In this document: piece by piece, positions 25,010 through 33,105 of the stretch | Numbering within the stretch: position 1 is the first letter of the stretch | Layout of the letters: every line of letters starts with the position of its first letter | From: Nitrospira sp. | GTDB lineage: Bacteria; Nitrospirota; Nitrospiria; Nitrospirales; Nitrospiraceae | Reading direction: 5' to 3' | Length of the DNA stretch: 64,000 nucleotides | Assembly: GCA_030123605.1 (NCBI GenBank) | Contig: CP126123.1 | Location: forward strand, 1,902,001-1,966,000 | Notes under the pieces: generated by a model | Told to the model about the DNA's origin: nothing | Seen by the model: the letters and a program-made list of their open reading frames with translations, nothing else | Database searches by the model: none | Made by a program: the position numbers and the translations under genes

Positions 25010-25586
25010 TGTAGTCCAACGCCTTCTGCCGCACGATGCGGAAGTGCGCGTTCAGCTCCCGTTCCATGGCGACCGCGACCAGCCAATCGGGGACGATGGT
25101 GTTCACCTCGACCAGCAGTTCAAACTCCGCCCTTGTTTGATTTCCGTCGCCGGCCGGTTGCAGCTTCCACGTTCGGTGGTAGCGCGTGAAATCTCCGCCC
25201 TTGAGGTCCGTGACGAGTCCGCCTCCAGGCAAGACGCGCGATTCACAGAGCAACCGGTGTTCGCCTGGCAACAGCGCATGGGAAATATAGAGATCCGTGA
25301 GAACCAGACCGTCCCTTTCTTCCAGATGCGCCAATCGCATCTTGGTCTCGAAGAGTTCGGGCCACTTGCGGTACTCGGACAGAATCGACTGGAGAACGGC
25401 CGGACTGCCGGGGAACAACAATGTCGCCGTCGCCCGCACACCACCCGCCGGATCCGGCTGAACCACGAGCGCTCGAAGCAGTTGGACCGAGCCGACTTCC
25501 CCGGCCGTCGCGATCGTGGCAGGACAGGCAACGAGGAGCATGAGACAGGCGGAGAGCAGCAGGAAAAAGGAGACGAGCCATACCAT
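24993..25586 (-). CDS. Exported SRPBCC/START-like domain protein
   Basis: A 197-residue protein with an N-terminal hydrophobic stretch (residues 3-25) acting as a signal or anchor. It is followed by a cyclase/dehydrase-type helix-grip domain: ATLLFPGSPAVLQSILSEY near residue 52, RLAHLEERDGLVLTDLYIS near residue 83, and a long C-terminal helix AVAMERELNAHFRIVRQKALDY. This fold binds hydrophobic ligands. No partner is evident. Its stop lies inside the last codons of thiI on the other strand, so the two mRNAs share a 17-base antisense overlap. Confidence 0.8.
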   Translation of the reverse strand: MVWLVSFFLLLSACLMLLVACPATIATAGEVGSVQLLRALVVQPDPAGGVRATATLLFPGSPAVLQSILSEYRKWPELFETKMRLAHLEERDGLVLTDLYISHALLPGEHRLLCESRVLPGGGLVTDLKGGDFTRYHRTWKLQPAGDGNQTRAEFELLVEVNTIVPDWLVAVAMERELNAHFRIVRQKALDYITGEK

Positions 25587-25745
25587 GGCAACGAGTCAAC
25601 GTGTGGAAAAGACCCAGGCGAATCGGACGAATCCCTTCGCCGTGGTCGTACGCAAAACCGCATCGCCGGCACTCGACACCATGAAAGAATTATACCGATC
25701 GGCCGGCTGCAGTGCGAGGAGATAGCGGAGAGAAGATCGTGATAT

Positions 25746-26501
25746 TTATGCGGGACGAAACACCACCACGACTCCTGAAAGCGTACCCTTCTCATCATGA
25801 ATCAACGCGGCGCTGTCGCTGATCAGGTGTTCGACCCCTCGGCGACTGACCAAGAGAAATGGACGCTGCCCCAGGTCCGACGACTTCCCCATATGCAGGA
25901 CGTGCAAGGCCGGATTCAGGACTGGCCTCCGGCTCCGCGGCTCCAGGAGAGTCATAATGTCCTCCACCGCCTTTCCTATGGCCTCCGATTGCTGCCAACC
26001 GGTCAACTCCTCCGCGGCAGGATTGAACATGGTGACCTTCCCCTGTCGATCGACCGTCACGACGGCGTCCCCCATCGCGTGCAATACGGCATCCAACCAC
26101 CGTCCGCGTTGTTCGGCGATTCGCGAGACCCGGTGCCGAAAAAGGGCCAATTCCACCGCGGCGCGCAAATCACTGCTCACAAAGGGCTTGATCAAATAGG
26201 CCAGCGGCAACGTCGGTCTCGCCCGCTCCAGGGTCTCCTCGTCCGCAAACGCCGTCAGGTAAATCACGGGAATGGCATACTGCGATTGGATCGTTCGCGC
26301 CGCCTCGATGCCGTCCATCGCTCCCTTCAGCTTGATGTCCATCAGGATCAAGTCCGGCAGGTGCTCTTCCGCCAGCCGGACCGCCTCGCTCCCTGAAGAC
26401 ACCACCCCGACGACCACATACCCAAGCGAGCGGAGCTGGCGCCTGATGTCTTCGGCCACCACCGATTCATCATCGACAATGAGAACTTTTGCCTGTGCCA
26501 T
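25746..26501 (-). CDS. Response regulator with PAS domain
   Basis: A 251-residue protein. The receiver domain (residues 4-120) has the acidic pair DDE near residue 10, the phospho-acceptor in LILMDIKLKG near residue 55, the Thr in YLTAF and the Lys in LIKPF near residue 105. A PAS domain follows (about residues 140-245; DAVVTVDRQGKVTMFNPAAEELTGW). There is no DNA-binding or enzymatic output, so it probably relays or senses within a phosphorelay. ATG 26501 begins MAQAKVLIVDDE, the natural family start; an upstream extension is not supported. Confidence 0.88.
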   Translation of the reverse strand: MAQAKVLIVDDESVVAEDIRRQLRSLGYVVVGVVSSGSEAVRLAEEHLPDLILMDIKLKGAMDGIEAARTIQSQYAIPVIYLTAFADEETLERARPTLPLAYLIKPFVSSDLRAAVELALFRHRVSRIAEQRGRWLDAVLHAMGDAVVTVDRQGKVTMFNPAAEELTGWQQSEAIGKAVEDIMTLLEPRSRRPVLNPALHVLHMGKSSDLGQRPFLLVSRRGVEHLISDSAALIHDEKGTLSGVVVVFRPA

Positions 26502-26838
26502 CGTACAGCCGTTTGGAGACGAGATCGTTCCAGATGCGTCATGCCTCAAGATCAAGGCGGTTCGACCCTCACGACCTGCCCCAGAAAATCTTCGAATCAC
26601 ACACCTATCCCGCTCCCTCAATGACGCACGGGAACGCAACTAACATGCCACTCCTTCCGCTGAGCATTGACAGCACGTTACGGGGAACAGGTCCCCTGTT
26701 CGTCCATACAAGGCGGTGGTTTTTGAACGGCATCCGAACAGAATCGGAGGACCTTTCGCTAAGAACTGTGGCCCCAGAAAGGGTCGCCCCTGAAATCATG
26801 ACTGTGGTACCATGCCCTCTCGTACAGGAAGCCCCCGG
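26502..26838. other. Intergenic region of 337 bp with a 17-bp dyad
   Basis: This stretch separates the divergent receiver-PAS gene and the six-Cys exported gene. It holds GAACAGG-TCC-CCTGTTC at 26685-26701, a perfect seven-base dyad that could be an operator or hairpin, and the extended -10 promoter at 26805. No coding frame in it is convincing. Confidence 0.5.
26805..26813 (+). promoter_or_regulatory. Extended -10 promoter of the six-Cys exported protein gene
   Basis: TG-G-TACCAT at 26805-26813 predicts a start near 26820 and an 18-20 base leader carrying a weak ACAGGA ribosome site. Confidence 0.45.
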
Positions 26839-27213
26839 ATGTTTCGATTCATACGTCGGTCTCTTTACGCGCTGCTCGGCACAACCATCGCACTCTGCAT
26901 GGTCCCAGACAGGGGACAGGCTCAGATGCCGACGGATTCCTCCGCGACGACCGAACAATCCTGCAGCTTCGGCATGGTCAAGGGTGATCCGACACACCAA
27001 TGCCTGGTGCCGATTCCGGCCGGTTGCGTCATCGCCCATTTCCCTGGGACCAAGAAACCCTGGACCACCGTCTCCAAAGCCGGCCGCACCTTCTGCAAGT
27101 TCGACGAAAACGCCACGGATTGGAAGACTCGCATTACCGGCCGTTGCAGCAAATGCGATTCCACCCAATGCACGGGGCAATTCATGGTGCGGTTCGATTG
27201 CTCGAAACCGTAA
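26839..27213 (+). CDS. Exported six-Cys protein of unknown function
   Basis: A 124-residue protein with a signal peptide (basic FRFIRR, hydrophobic core, cut near GQA at about residue 29). The mature part has six Cys (QSCSF, HQCLV, GCVI, FCKF, RCSKC) plus CTGQ and a last FDC, spaced evenly in a small beta-rich domain. Disulfide bonding in the periplasm is likely. ATG 26839 fits a signal peptide; a longer frame from 26812 does not add one. The stop TAA shares a base with the queG start, so queG is probably cotranscribed. Confidence 0.75.
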   Translation: MFRFIRRSLYALLGTTIALCMVPDRGQAQMPTDSSATTEQSCSFGMVKGDPTHQCLVPIPAGCVIAHFPGTKKPWTTVSKAGRTFCKFDENATDWKTRITGRCSKCDSTQCTGQFMVRFDCSKP

Positions 27214-28244
27214 TGTCCGCCGCGCTCACCACCGCCGTCAAACAAGCAGCCCGCGATCTCGGATTCGATACCGTTGGCATCAGCACCCTCCCTGCAAAAC
27301 CGGACCGAGACCCGAATCGCGATCAGCCTTCCCCGACCAGCCCCCTCCTTGGCCGGCTTCGTGAATGGCTCGGGCGAGGGTTCCACGCCACCATGGCCTG
27401 GATGGATCGTGACCCTGAGCGTCGGGCCGATCCGACCCGGGTGCTGCCGGGCTGCCGTTCCATCATCTCCGTCGGCATGAACTATTACACGGAGCATCGG
27501 GCTGACGAGCGTCCGGGGAACGGACGCATCGCCCGTTATGCCTGGGGCCTGGATTACCATCGAGTCGTCGGCGACCGATTGGCTCAATTGGCCGAACGGA
27601 TCTCAGCCTTGGCGCCGGGGAGCCGCAACCTCGCCTACGTCGATACGGGACCCGTCATGGAAAAGGCCTGGGCTCAGCAGGCCGGCCTTGGCTGGATCGG
27701 CAAACATTCCAATTTGGTCTCCCCGCAATTCGGTTCTTGGTTGCTTCTGGGGGAAATCCTCACGACCTTGGAGTTGGACCCGGATGAGGCGGGAACTGAC
27801 CTTTGCGGAACCTGCACCCTCTGTCTGCAGGCCTGTCCGACAGGAGCGATCACCGAACCCTACGTCGTGGATGCGGGACGTTGCATCTCCTACCTCACGA
27901 TCGAACTTCGTGGAGCTGAACCGCCGGTACCGGATGACCTGCGTCGAGGAATCGGCAATCGAATTTTCGGCTGCGACGACTGTTTGGACGTCTGCCCCTA
28001 CAACCTCCAGGCGGAACCGACGAGCGAACCGGGCTTCCAGCCCACGTCGCTGACCAATGCGCCTTCACTGCTGCAACTGACAAGGATGACCGAACAAACC
28101 TTCGCGGTCACGTTCAAGCAGAGCCCCATACGGCGCGCAAAATACATCGGGTTTCAACGCAACCTCTCCTGGGCAAGGGCCAATGAGGCAACGACGCCAC
28201 TCGGACAGGCCGCGACGGCTCCGTTGAACACCGTTCCCCACTGA
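27213..28244 (+). CDS. queG: Epoxyqueuosine reductase
   Basis: A 343-residue cobalamin- and iron-sulfur-dependent enzyme that reduces epoxyqueuosine to queuosine at tRNA position 34. The N-terminal cobalamin-binding domain carries LGRLREWLGRGFHATMAWMDRDPERRADP near residue 45 and the conserved YVDTGPVMEKAWAQQAGLGWIGKHSNL near residue 145. Two [4Fe-4S] motifs follow: CGTCTLCLQACPTGAI near residue 198 and CDDCLDVCPYN near residue 255. The C-terminal HEAT-like tail is shortened compared with E. coli. The start overlaps the stop of the previous gene by one base. Confidence 0.93.
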   Translation: MSAALTTAVKQAARDLGFDTVGISTLPAKPDRDPNRDQPSPTSPLLGRLREWLGRGFHATMAWMDRDPERRADPTRVLPGCRSIISVGMNYYTEHRADERPGNGRIARYAWGLDYHRVVGDRLAQLAERISALAPGSRNLAYVDTGPVMEKAWAQQAGLGWIGKHSNLVSPQFGSWLLLGEILTTLELDPDEAGTDLCGTCTLCLQACPTGAITEPYVVDAGRCISYLTIELRGAEPPVPDDLRRGIGNRIFGCDDCLDVCPYNLQAEPTSEPGFQPTSLTNAPSLLQLTRMTEQTFAVTFKQSPIRRAKYIGFQRNLSWARANEATTPLGQAATAPLNTVPH

Positions 28245-28275
28245 CACGGCACCCCTGTTTCTCCCCTGCCGATAG

Positions 28276-28284
28276 TGGTAGGCT
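28276..28284 (+). promoter_or_regulatory. Extended -10 promoter of the NtrC-type regulator gene
   Basis: TG-G-TAGGCT at 28276-28284. A start near 28291 gives a leader of about 47 bases before ATG 28338. It lies just after the queG stop and would drive the regulator-kinase pair. Confidence 0.4.
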
Positions 28285-28337
28285 ACGGCCTCAAGTCTTC
28301 GCTGTCCGACGGCTCACCTTCAACCTGGTGCAACGCC

Positions 28338-29720
28338 ATGCTGGCACCGACTCTCCTGATCGTCGAAGACGAAGAACGGATGCGACGGCTCTTCGAGCTG
28401 GTGCTGAAACCGGCCGGATATGAGTTGTTGCTCGCCCGTTCCGGGGTCGAAGCGATCCGCCTGATCCAGGACCACGGATCCTTCGACATGATCATCACGG
28501 ATCTTCAATTGGGCAGCCTGTCGGGAATGGACGTCTTGGAGGCGGCCAGGCAACGGCTGCCCGACGTACCGGTCCTCATCGTGACCGGCTACGGCACCGT
28601 CAAGTCGGCCGTCGAGGCCATGCAGAAAGGTGCTTACGATTACATTTCCAAGCCTATCGACAATGAAGAATTGAAAATCGTCATCGGCCGCGCGTTGCAA
28701 GTCCGTCAACTCGCCCGCGACAACCGGACCCTGCGGGCAGGGTTGCAGGAGCGGTTCGGCTTCAACCGGATCGTCAGCGTCTCCAAAGAGATGGAACTGG
28801 TGAAGCGGCTCGCCCAGGAGGTGGCGCAGACCGACGCCACCGTCCTCATTACGGGCGAAAGCGGCACGGGAAAGGATCTCCTCGCACACGCCATTCACCT
28901 CGTCAGTCCACGCGCTCAGGGGCCGATGGTGGCATTGAACTGCGCCGGCATTCCCGAGCACCTCCTCGAATCCGAGCTGTTCGGCTATGAGAAGGGAGCC
29001 TTCACCGACGCCAAGAATGCCAAGCCGGGACGTTTTCAGTTGGCAGATCGAGGCACCCTGTTCCTCGACGAAGTCGGCGAGATGAGTTTGACGGCGCAGG
29101 CCAAGCTCTTGCGGGTACTCGAACAGCATGTGGTGGAACCGCTGGGTGGCGTCCGCAGCCTCGCCGTGGATATCCGCGTCATCGCCGCAACCAACCAGGA
29201 ATTGCCGGACCTCATTAAGGCGGGGCGTTTCCGCTTGGACCTGTATTATCGCCTCAACGTGTATCAGCTCCGGATGCCGGCCCTGCGCGAACGTCCGGAA
29301 GACATCGAGCCGATCCTCCTCCAATTCCTGGATCGGGCACGCAGGGAACGAGGCAGCCGCATTCGAAGCGTGTCCGACGAAGCCATGGCCGTCATGAAGC
29401 ACTACCCATGGCCCGGCAACGTGCGGGAACTGCACAACGTCGTGGAGTGGTTGACCATTACCTGCAAACAGGAGGAGATTACCCCGAACCAGCTCCCTGC
29501 CTCGTTGACTCTTTCTCCGCGCCCCGCCGAAGCGCCGACGGGCTCCCCTTCGCTACTCTCCCTAGGGCTTTCGGTCGAAGAAGTCGAAAAGGCGATGCTC
29601 CAGGAGGCGTTGCAAAAGAGCGGCGGCAACGTGTCCGAAGCCAGCCGTCTGCTCAAGATCACCCGAAACACGCTTCGCTACCGGATGGCCAAACATAACC
29701 TGTCGCAGCCTTCAGGCTGA
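28338..29720 (+). CDS. Sigma-54-dependent NtrC-family response regulator
   Basis: A 460-residue regulator. The receiver (residues 5-120) has EDEE at 9-12, the phosphorylated Asp in MIITDLQLG and Lys in DYISKPID. The AAA+ domain (about 140-375) has Walker A GESGTGKDLL near residue 173, the sigma-54 contact loop as GAFTDA near residue 217, Walker B GTLFLDEVGEM near residue 238 and the arginine-finger region RPEDIEP. A Fis-type helix-turn-helix (NVSEASRLLKITRNTLRYRM) ends the protein. The loop is GAFTDA rather than GAFTGA, a tolerated variant. It overlaps the kinase gene by one base, so it is the kinase's partner. Confidence 0.93.
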   Translation: MLAPTLLIVEDEERMRRLFELVLKPAGYELLLARSGVEAIRLIQDHGSFDMIITDLQLGSLSGMDVLEAARQRLPDVPVLIVTGYGTVKSAVEAMQKGAYDYISKPIDNEELKIVIGRALQVRQLARDNRTLRAGLQERFGFNRIVSVSKEMELVKRLAQEVAQTDATVLITGESGTGKDLLAHAIHLVSPRAQGPMVALNCAGIPEHLLESELFGYEKGAFTDAKNAKPGRFQLADRGTLFLDEVGEMSLTAQAKLLRVLEQHVVEPLGGVRSLAVDIRVIAATNQELPDLIKAGRFRLDLYYRLNVYQLRMPALRERPEDIEPILLQFLDRARRERGSRIRSVSDEAMAVMKHYPWPGNVRELHNVVEWLTITCKQEEITPNQLPASLTLSPRPAEAPTGSPSLLSLGLSVEEVEKAMLQEALQKSGGNVSEASRLLKITRNTLRYRMAKHNLSQPSG

Positions 29721-31660
29721 TGCGTCCCGCACGACGAACCGGTGGGCTACAGAGAAAGTTTTTTTTCGCGTTGCTGATCGTCGGCATCGTACCCGGTATG
29801 GTGGCGCTCTGGGCGACCTACCGTTCCAGCACGGCAAGCCTCAAACAGGCGATCGGCGAAGGGTTTCAGGAAATTGCTCGCTCCACGGCCATCCGATTGG
29901 CCACAGCCGTGGACAATGAAATCGATCGCGCCGTTCGGCTGGCCCTCGTCCCCCAACACGTCAGACAACCGGTCCTGCTCGCGAATCAGCACGCACGTCG
30001 GGCTTCCGACTCCACCGACCTCAGTCGGAAGCCGATCGACTCTCCGCGCGACCGAGACGCACCGGACACCGACAACGCGACCCTGCGTTACCTCGAAGAA
30101 TGGATGCGTGAATCAGGACATTATGTCCGGGTGACCATTGCCGACCGGCAGGGCCTGGTCGTCGCCTCGACCGATCGGTTGCTGCCTCTGCGACAGGCAG
30201 ATCAGCACTGGTGGCGTGAAGTCATGCAAGCTGCCGGCAACGGCTATTATGTCAGCGGCCTGACGTCCGATTCCCGGGCCGGCGACTCAGTCTTTCACGT
30301 CGCAGTCCCCATTCTCGATGAAGCTCACGGCGACGCCGTCGGGGCGGTCGATCTCGTGATCCATCGTGCCCTGCTCACGGAGATGATCCTCCCGATTCAT
30401 ATCGGCGACACAGGTCACGGCATGCTCCTGGATACCCAGGGCACTCCGCTGATTTGTCCGGTGCTCCCGCCGACCGCGCACTTGATTCCGACGGCCTTGC
30501 TGAACCGACTGACATTGGACCACCCCCTGTGGCTGGTGGCGGACGATGACGCACACGGAGGCCGCGACGCGATCGTCGGGGCAGCGCCGGTTCGCTTCAG
30601 TCATACACTGACTCCGTCCAGCCTCGGAGGCGATCGGTGGTACGCCTTCGTCCGGCAGGCGCCTGAAGAAACCTATGCCCCGATCTATTCCCTGCTGTTG
30701 ACGGTGGGGGTGATCGGCTTCGGGCTCGTGATCGTCCTCTCCGCCTTCGGCTTTCTCGTCGGCTACCGCATCGTGAAACCGCTGGCGGCGCTCCAGCGGG
30801 AGGCCGAAGGGCTTCGCCGCGACCTGACGATACCTCCGAACGGCACGGCCGGCCCGCACAACACCGCCTTGCCGTCGGAATATCAAACCGGCGATGAGAT
30901 CGAAGACTTGGCGAAGAGCTTCGAGGCCATGAGACAGGTGCTGGAAGAAAACCTGCGGACGATCCGCTCCCAGCAACATGAGCTGATCCGGCAGGAAAAA
31001 CTGGCGTCGGTCGGCCAACTCCTTGCGGCGCTCGCCCATGATCTCCGGAATCCCCTGGGCATCATCCGGAGTTCGGCGCAAGTCGTGCTCGACGGGCCGC
31101 AGGAAGAGGCCATCCGACAGGAAATGGCCCGTTATATCATCGACGAGGTCGACAAGCTCTCCCATCGCCTGCACGACTTCCTGCGATACGCCAGGCAGAA
31201 ACCGCCGGACTTCAAGGTGTGCCCTGCGGAAGAGGTGGTACGCGGTGCCCTCCGACAGTGGCAAGCGCAGGGCGGGCATGAACACATCAGGGTCGAGCCG
31301 CGGTTCGCGGGCAACCTTCCTCCGATTCAGATCGACCCTGAACAGGTGAAGGAGGCCTTGATGAACCTCCTGATCAATGCGCGGGAAGCGATGCCGGAAG
31401 GCGGGAGACTCACCCTGACCACTCGCCTCACAGAAGCGGGCGATGTGGAAATCGACGTGGCCGATACGGGAAGCGGCATCGCCCCCGATCACCTGTCGCG
31501 GATCTTCGAGCCCTTTTTCACGACCAAGGAATTCGGAACCGGCCTCGGCCTTACGAACGTCAAGCGGCTTGTCGAAGACAATGGTGGAAGCCTGGCAATG
31601 ACCAGCAGCCTCGGCAAAGGAACCACCGGCACGCTCCGCTTCCGTCCTGCGGTGAGCTAA
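29720..31660 (+). CDS. Membrane sensor histidine kinase (Cache-HAMP-HisKA)
   Basis: A 646-residue kinase. TM1 spans residues about 13-32, then an extracytoplasmic double-Cache region to about residue 318 (HYVRVTIADRQGLVVASTDRL near residue 137; YYVSGLTSDSRAGDSVFHVAVPI near residue 175). TM2 spans about 325-350, HAMP about 350-415, HisKA at LAALAHDLRNPLGIIRSS near residue 435 (phosphorylated His) and the ATPase domain with NLLINAREAM, DTGSGIA and FGTGLGL motifs. It pairs with the NtrC-type regulator upstream (translationally coupled). Double-Cache sensors usually bind small organic acids or amines; the ligand is unknown. Confidence 0.93.
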   Translation: MRPARRTGGLQRKFFFALLIVGIVPGMVALWATYRSSTASLKQAIGEGFQEIARSTAIRLATAVDNEIDRAVRLALVPQHVRQPVLLANQHARRASDSTDLSRKPIDSPRDRDAPDTDNATLRYLEEWMRESGHYVRVTIADRQGLVVASTDRLLPLRQADQHWWREVMQAAGNGYYVSGLTSDSRAGDSVFHVAVPILDEAHGDAVGAVDLVIHRALLTEMILPIHIGDTGHGMLLDTQGTPLICPVLPPTAHLIPTALLNRLTLDHPLWLVADDDAHGGRDAIVGAAPVRFSHTLTPSSLGGDRWYAFVRQAPEETYAPIYSLLLTVGVIGFGLVIVLSAFGFLVGYRIVKPLAALQREAEGLRRDLTIPPNGTAGPHNTALPSEYQTGDEIEDLAKSFEAMRQVLEENLRTIRSQQHELIRQEKLASVGQLLAALAHDLRNPLGIIRSSAQVVLDGPQEEAIRQEMARYIIDEVDKLSHRLHDFLRYARQKPPDFKVCPAEEVVRGALRQWQAQGGHEHIRVEPRFAGNLPPIQIDPEQVKEALMNLLINAREAMPEGGRLTLTTRLTEAGDVEIDVADTGSGIAPDHLSRIFEPFFTTKEFGTGLGLTNVKRLVEDNGGSLAMTSSLGKGTTGTLRFRPAVS

Positions 31661-31710
31661 AGTTTCTCAGAATTATACGCGTGCCTCGGGCGGCCTGTTC
31701 CGGTCTCCTG

Positions 31711-32586
31711 CTAGACTCGCTTGGTCATGCGAGCGAACCGCTCCTGGAGCAACAGCCCCGTCGTCGTGAGGTGCTTGGTTCGAATCGTCTGTTGCACTGC
31801 GTCGATGCGCGAAGAAAAATCGGGATGGGTTTTGAAGAACGCGCGGTCGTCCCCCTTGAGGTCCCGCAATCTCGTCAACAAAGCGACATAAGCCTGGGCA
31901 TCGTAACCCACCCGTGCCGCGAACACCTCGCCCACCTGATCGGCCTCCGTTTCTTTGGCTTGATCGAGGCCTTCATCGAGCAGTTTCTTGACGGCGCCGT
32001 CGATCACGCCCTTGAACGCAGCGGGATTGCTGATGGCATAGGCCAGACCTGCTTCGGTCACACCTGCCAGGCGTTTGCTCCGCTGGATCACCTCGAGGAT
32101 ATGCTTTTCGCTCACGTGGGCGATTTCATGACCCAAGACCGCGGCCAGCTCCGCCTCGTTGCGGATGTGCTTGAGCAATCCACGGGTCACGAAGATGTAT
32201 CCGGCCGGGGCGGCAAACGCGTTGATCGACTCGTGGTCCAGGATGGCGACGCGGTAGGGAATGTCTGGCCGGTCGGACGTATTGGCCACCGCCCTGGCCA
32301 CCAGATTCACATATCGGACCAATTCAGGCTGATCCACCACACCGCCATAACGCGCCACGACCTGCAACGCGATCGCCTGCCCGATGGACGATTCTTCTTC
32401 ATATCCGATAGGGAGAAAACTGCCGACGACATTGCCCGCGCCGTGGATTGCGCCGGCCAAACGCGGATTGCCCGATTGTCTCGCGACATCCTCCGCCGCA
32501 CGCTGCACCTCGGCGCAACCGCCCACACTCATGGAAAGCGCAACCAGACCGGCCAGCAGGTTCCTATTATTGCTTGGCATATTCAC
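31711..32586 (-). CDS. M48-family metalloprotease lipoprotein
   Basis: A 291-residue protease with the lipobox SVGGC near residue 24 and the zinc motif GHEIAHVSEKHILEV near residue 151. The third ligand Glu is in KETEADQVGEVFAARVGYD near residue 216. It resembles the BepA/LoiP periplasmic M48 group that degrades or helps fold outer-membrane proteins. The start may be GTG 32586 (better spacing to GGAGG) or ATG 32580. It overlaps the SH3 gene end by 20 bases and is the last gene of the long minus-strand run. Confidence 0.9.
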   Translation of the reverse strand: MNMPSNNRNLLAGLVALSMSVGGCAEVQRAAEDVARQSGNPRLAGAIHGAGNVVGSFLPIGYEEESSIGQAIALQVVARYGGVVDQPELVRYVNLVARAVANTSDRPDIPYRVAILDHESINAFAAPAGYIFVTRGLLKHIRNEAELAAVLGHEIAHVSEKHILEVIQRSKRLAGVTEAGLAYAISNPAAFKGVIDGAVKKLLDEGLDQAKETEADQVGEVFAARVGYDAQAYVALLTRLRDLKGDDRAFFKTHPDFSSRIDAVQQTIRTKHLTTTGLLLQERFARMTKRV

Positions 32587-33082
32587 CGAGCCCTCCTTCC
32601 CGCATGAATTCCTCGACCTCCTGGTCGGGAATCTGGTAGGCCGTCATGCGGTCGACCGCCTCTCGATCCCGCGCGGAAATCCCGGTGCGGTTGGCATAAC
32701 CCTCCGATGCCTTGTCCAGCCCCCGCGCGCCGGCCGACGCCGTCGTGGAGGAGGCATCCCCGGACCTCATGCTTCGACCCAGTTTAGCCAAGGTGTCGTT
32801 CGTCCCGGACGGTTTCGACGGCGATGTCTTGTTGGCGAAGATCCATCCCCTCGCGCCGGTCGAGGTCTTCACCTCCATCCAACTGCCGTCCCGTCCGACC
32901 ACCTCCAGCGCGTCGCCGAACTTCACATTCACCACCACGGCATCCAGCGACGTTTTCCCGGCGCGGAGTTGCGCGGTCCTGGCCTGCACATAGACCGTTT
33001 CAGCCAGCGCTTCCGTCCCTAGGAAAAGCAGAGCAGCCCCTAGGCTCATGAGGGAGAACCAGAACGATCGTGATGTTGTCAC
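32567..33082 (-). CDS. Exported SH3-domain protein
   Basis: A 171-residue protein with a signal peptide (residues 1-27, cut after ALA). A bacterial SH3 (SH3b) domain spans about residues 28-85: VYVQARTAQLRAGKTSLDAVV, then LEVVGRDGSWMEVKT and GARGWIFANKTS. A helical, charged tail follows (about residues 95-165, with DREAVDRMTAYQIPDQEVEEFM). SH3b domains bind peptides or peptidoglycan. Coupling with the M48 protease gene suggests a shared envelope role, perhaps substrate recruitment. Confidence 0.85.
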   Translation of the reverse strand: MTTSRSFWFSLMSLGAALLFLGTEALAETVYVQARTAQLRAGKTSLDAVVVNVKFGDALEVVGRDGSWMEVKTSTGARGWIFANKTSPSKPSGTNDTLAKLGRSMRSGDASSTTASAGARGLDKASEGYANRTGISARDREAVDRMTAYQIPDQEVEEFMREGGLGEYAKQ

Positions 33083-33105
33083 AGCTTCCTCCCCTTCGGC
33101 ACAGC

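Noticed and set aside
25585-25725. 46-residue plus-strand ORF overlapping the SRPBCC start
   Set aside because: The ribosome site is 12 bases away and poor. The frame overlaps the 5' end of a divergent gene and has no recognisable feature.
26685-26701. LexA/SOS box
   Set aside because: The half-sites GAAC and GTTC are nine bases apart; the known box has a four-base gap.
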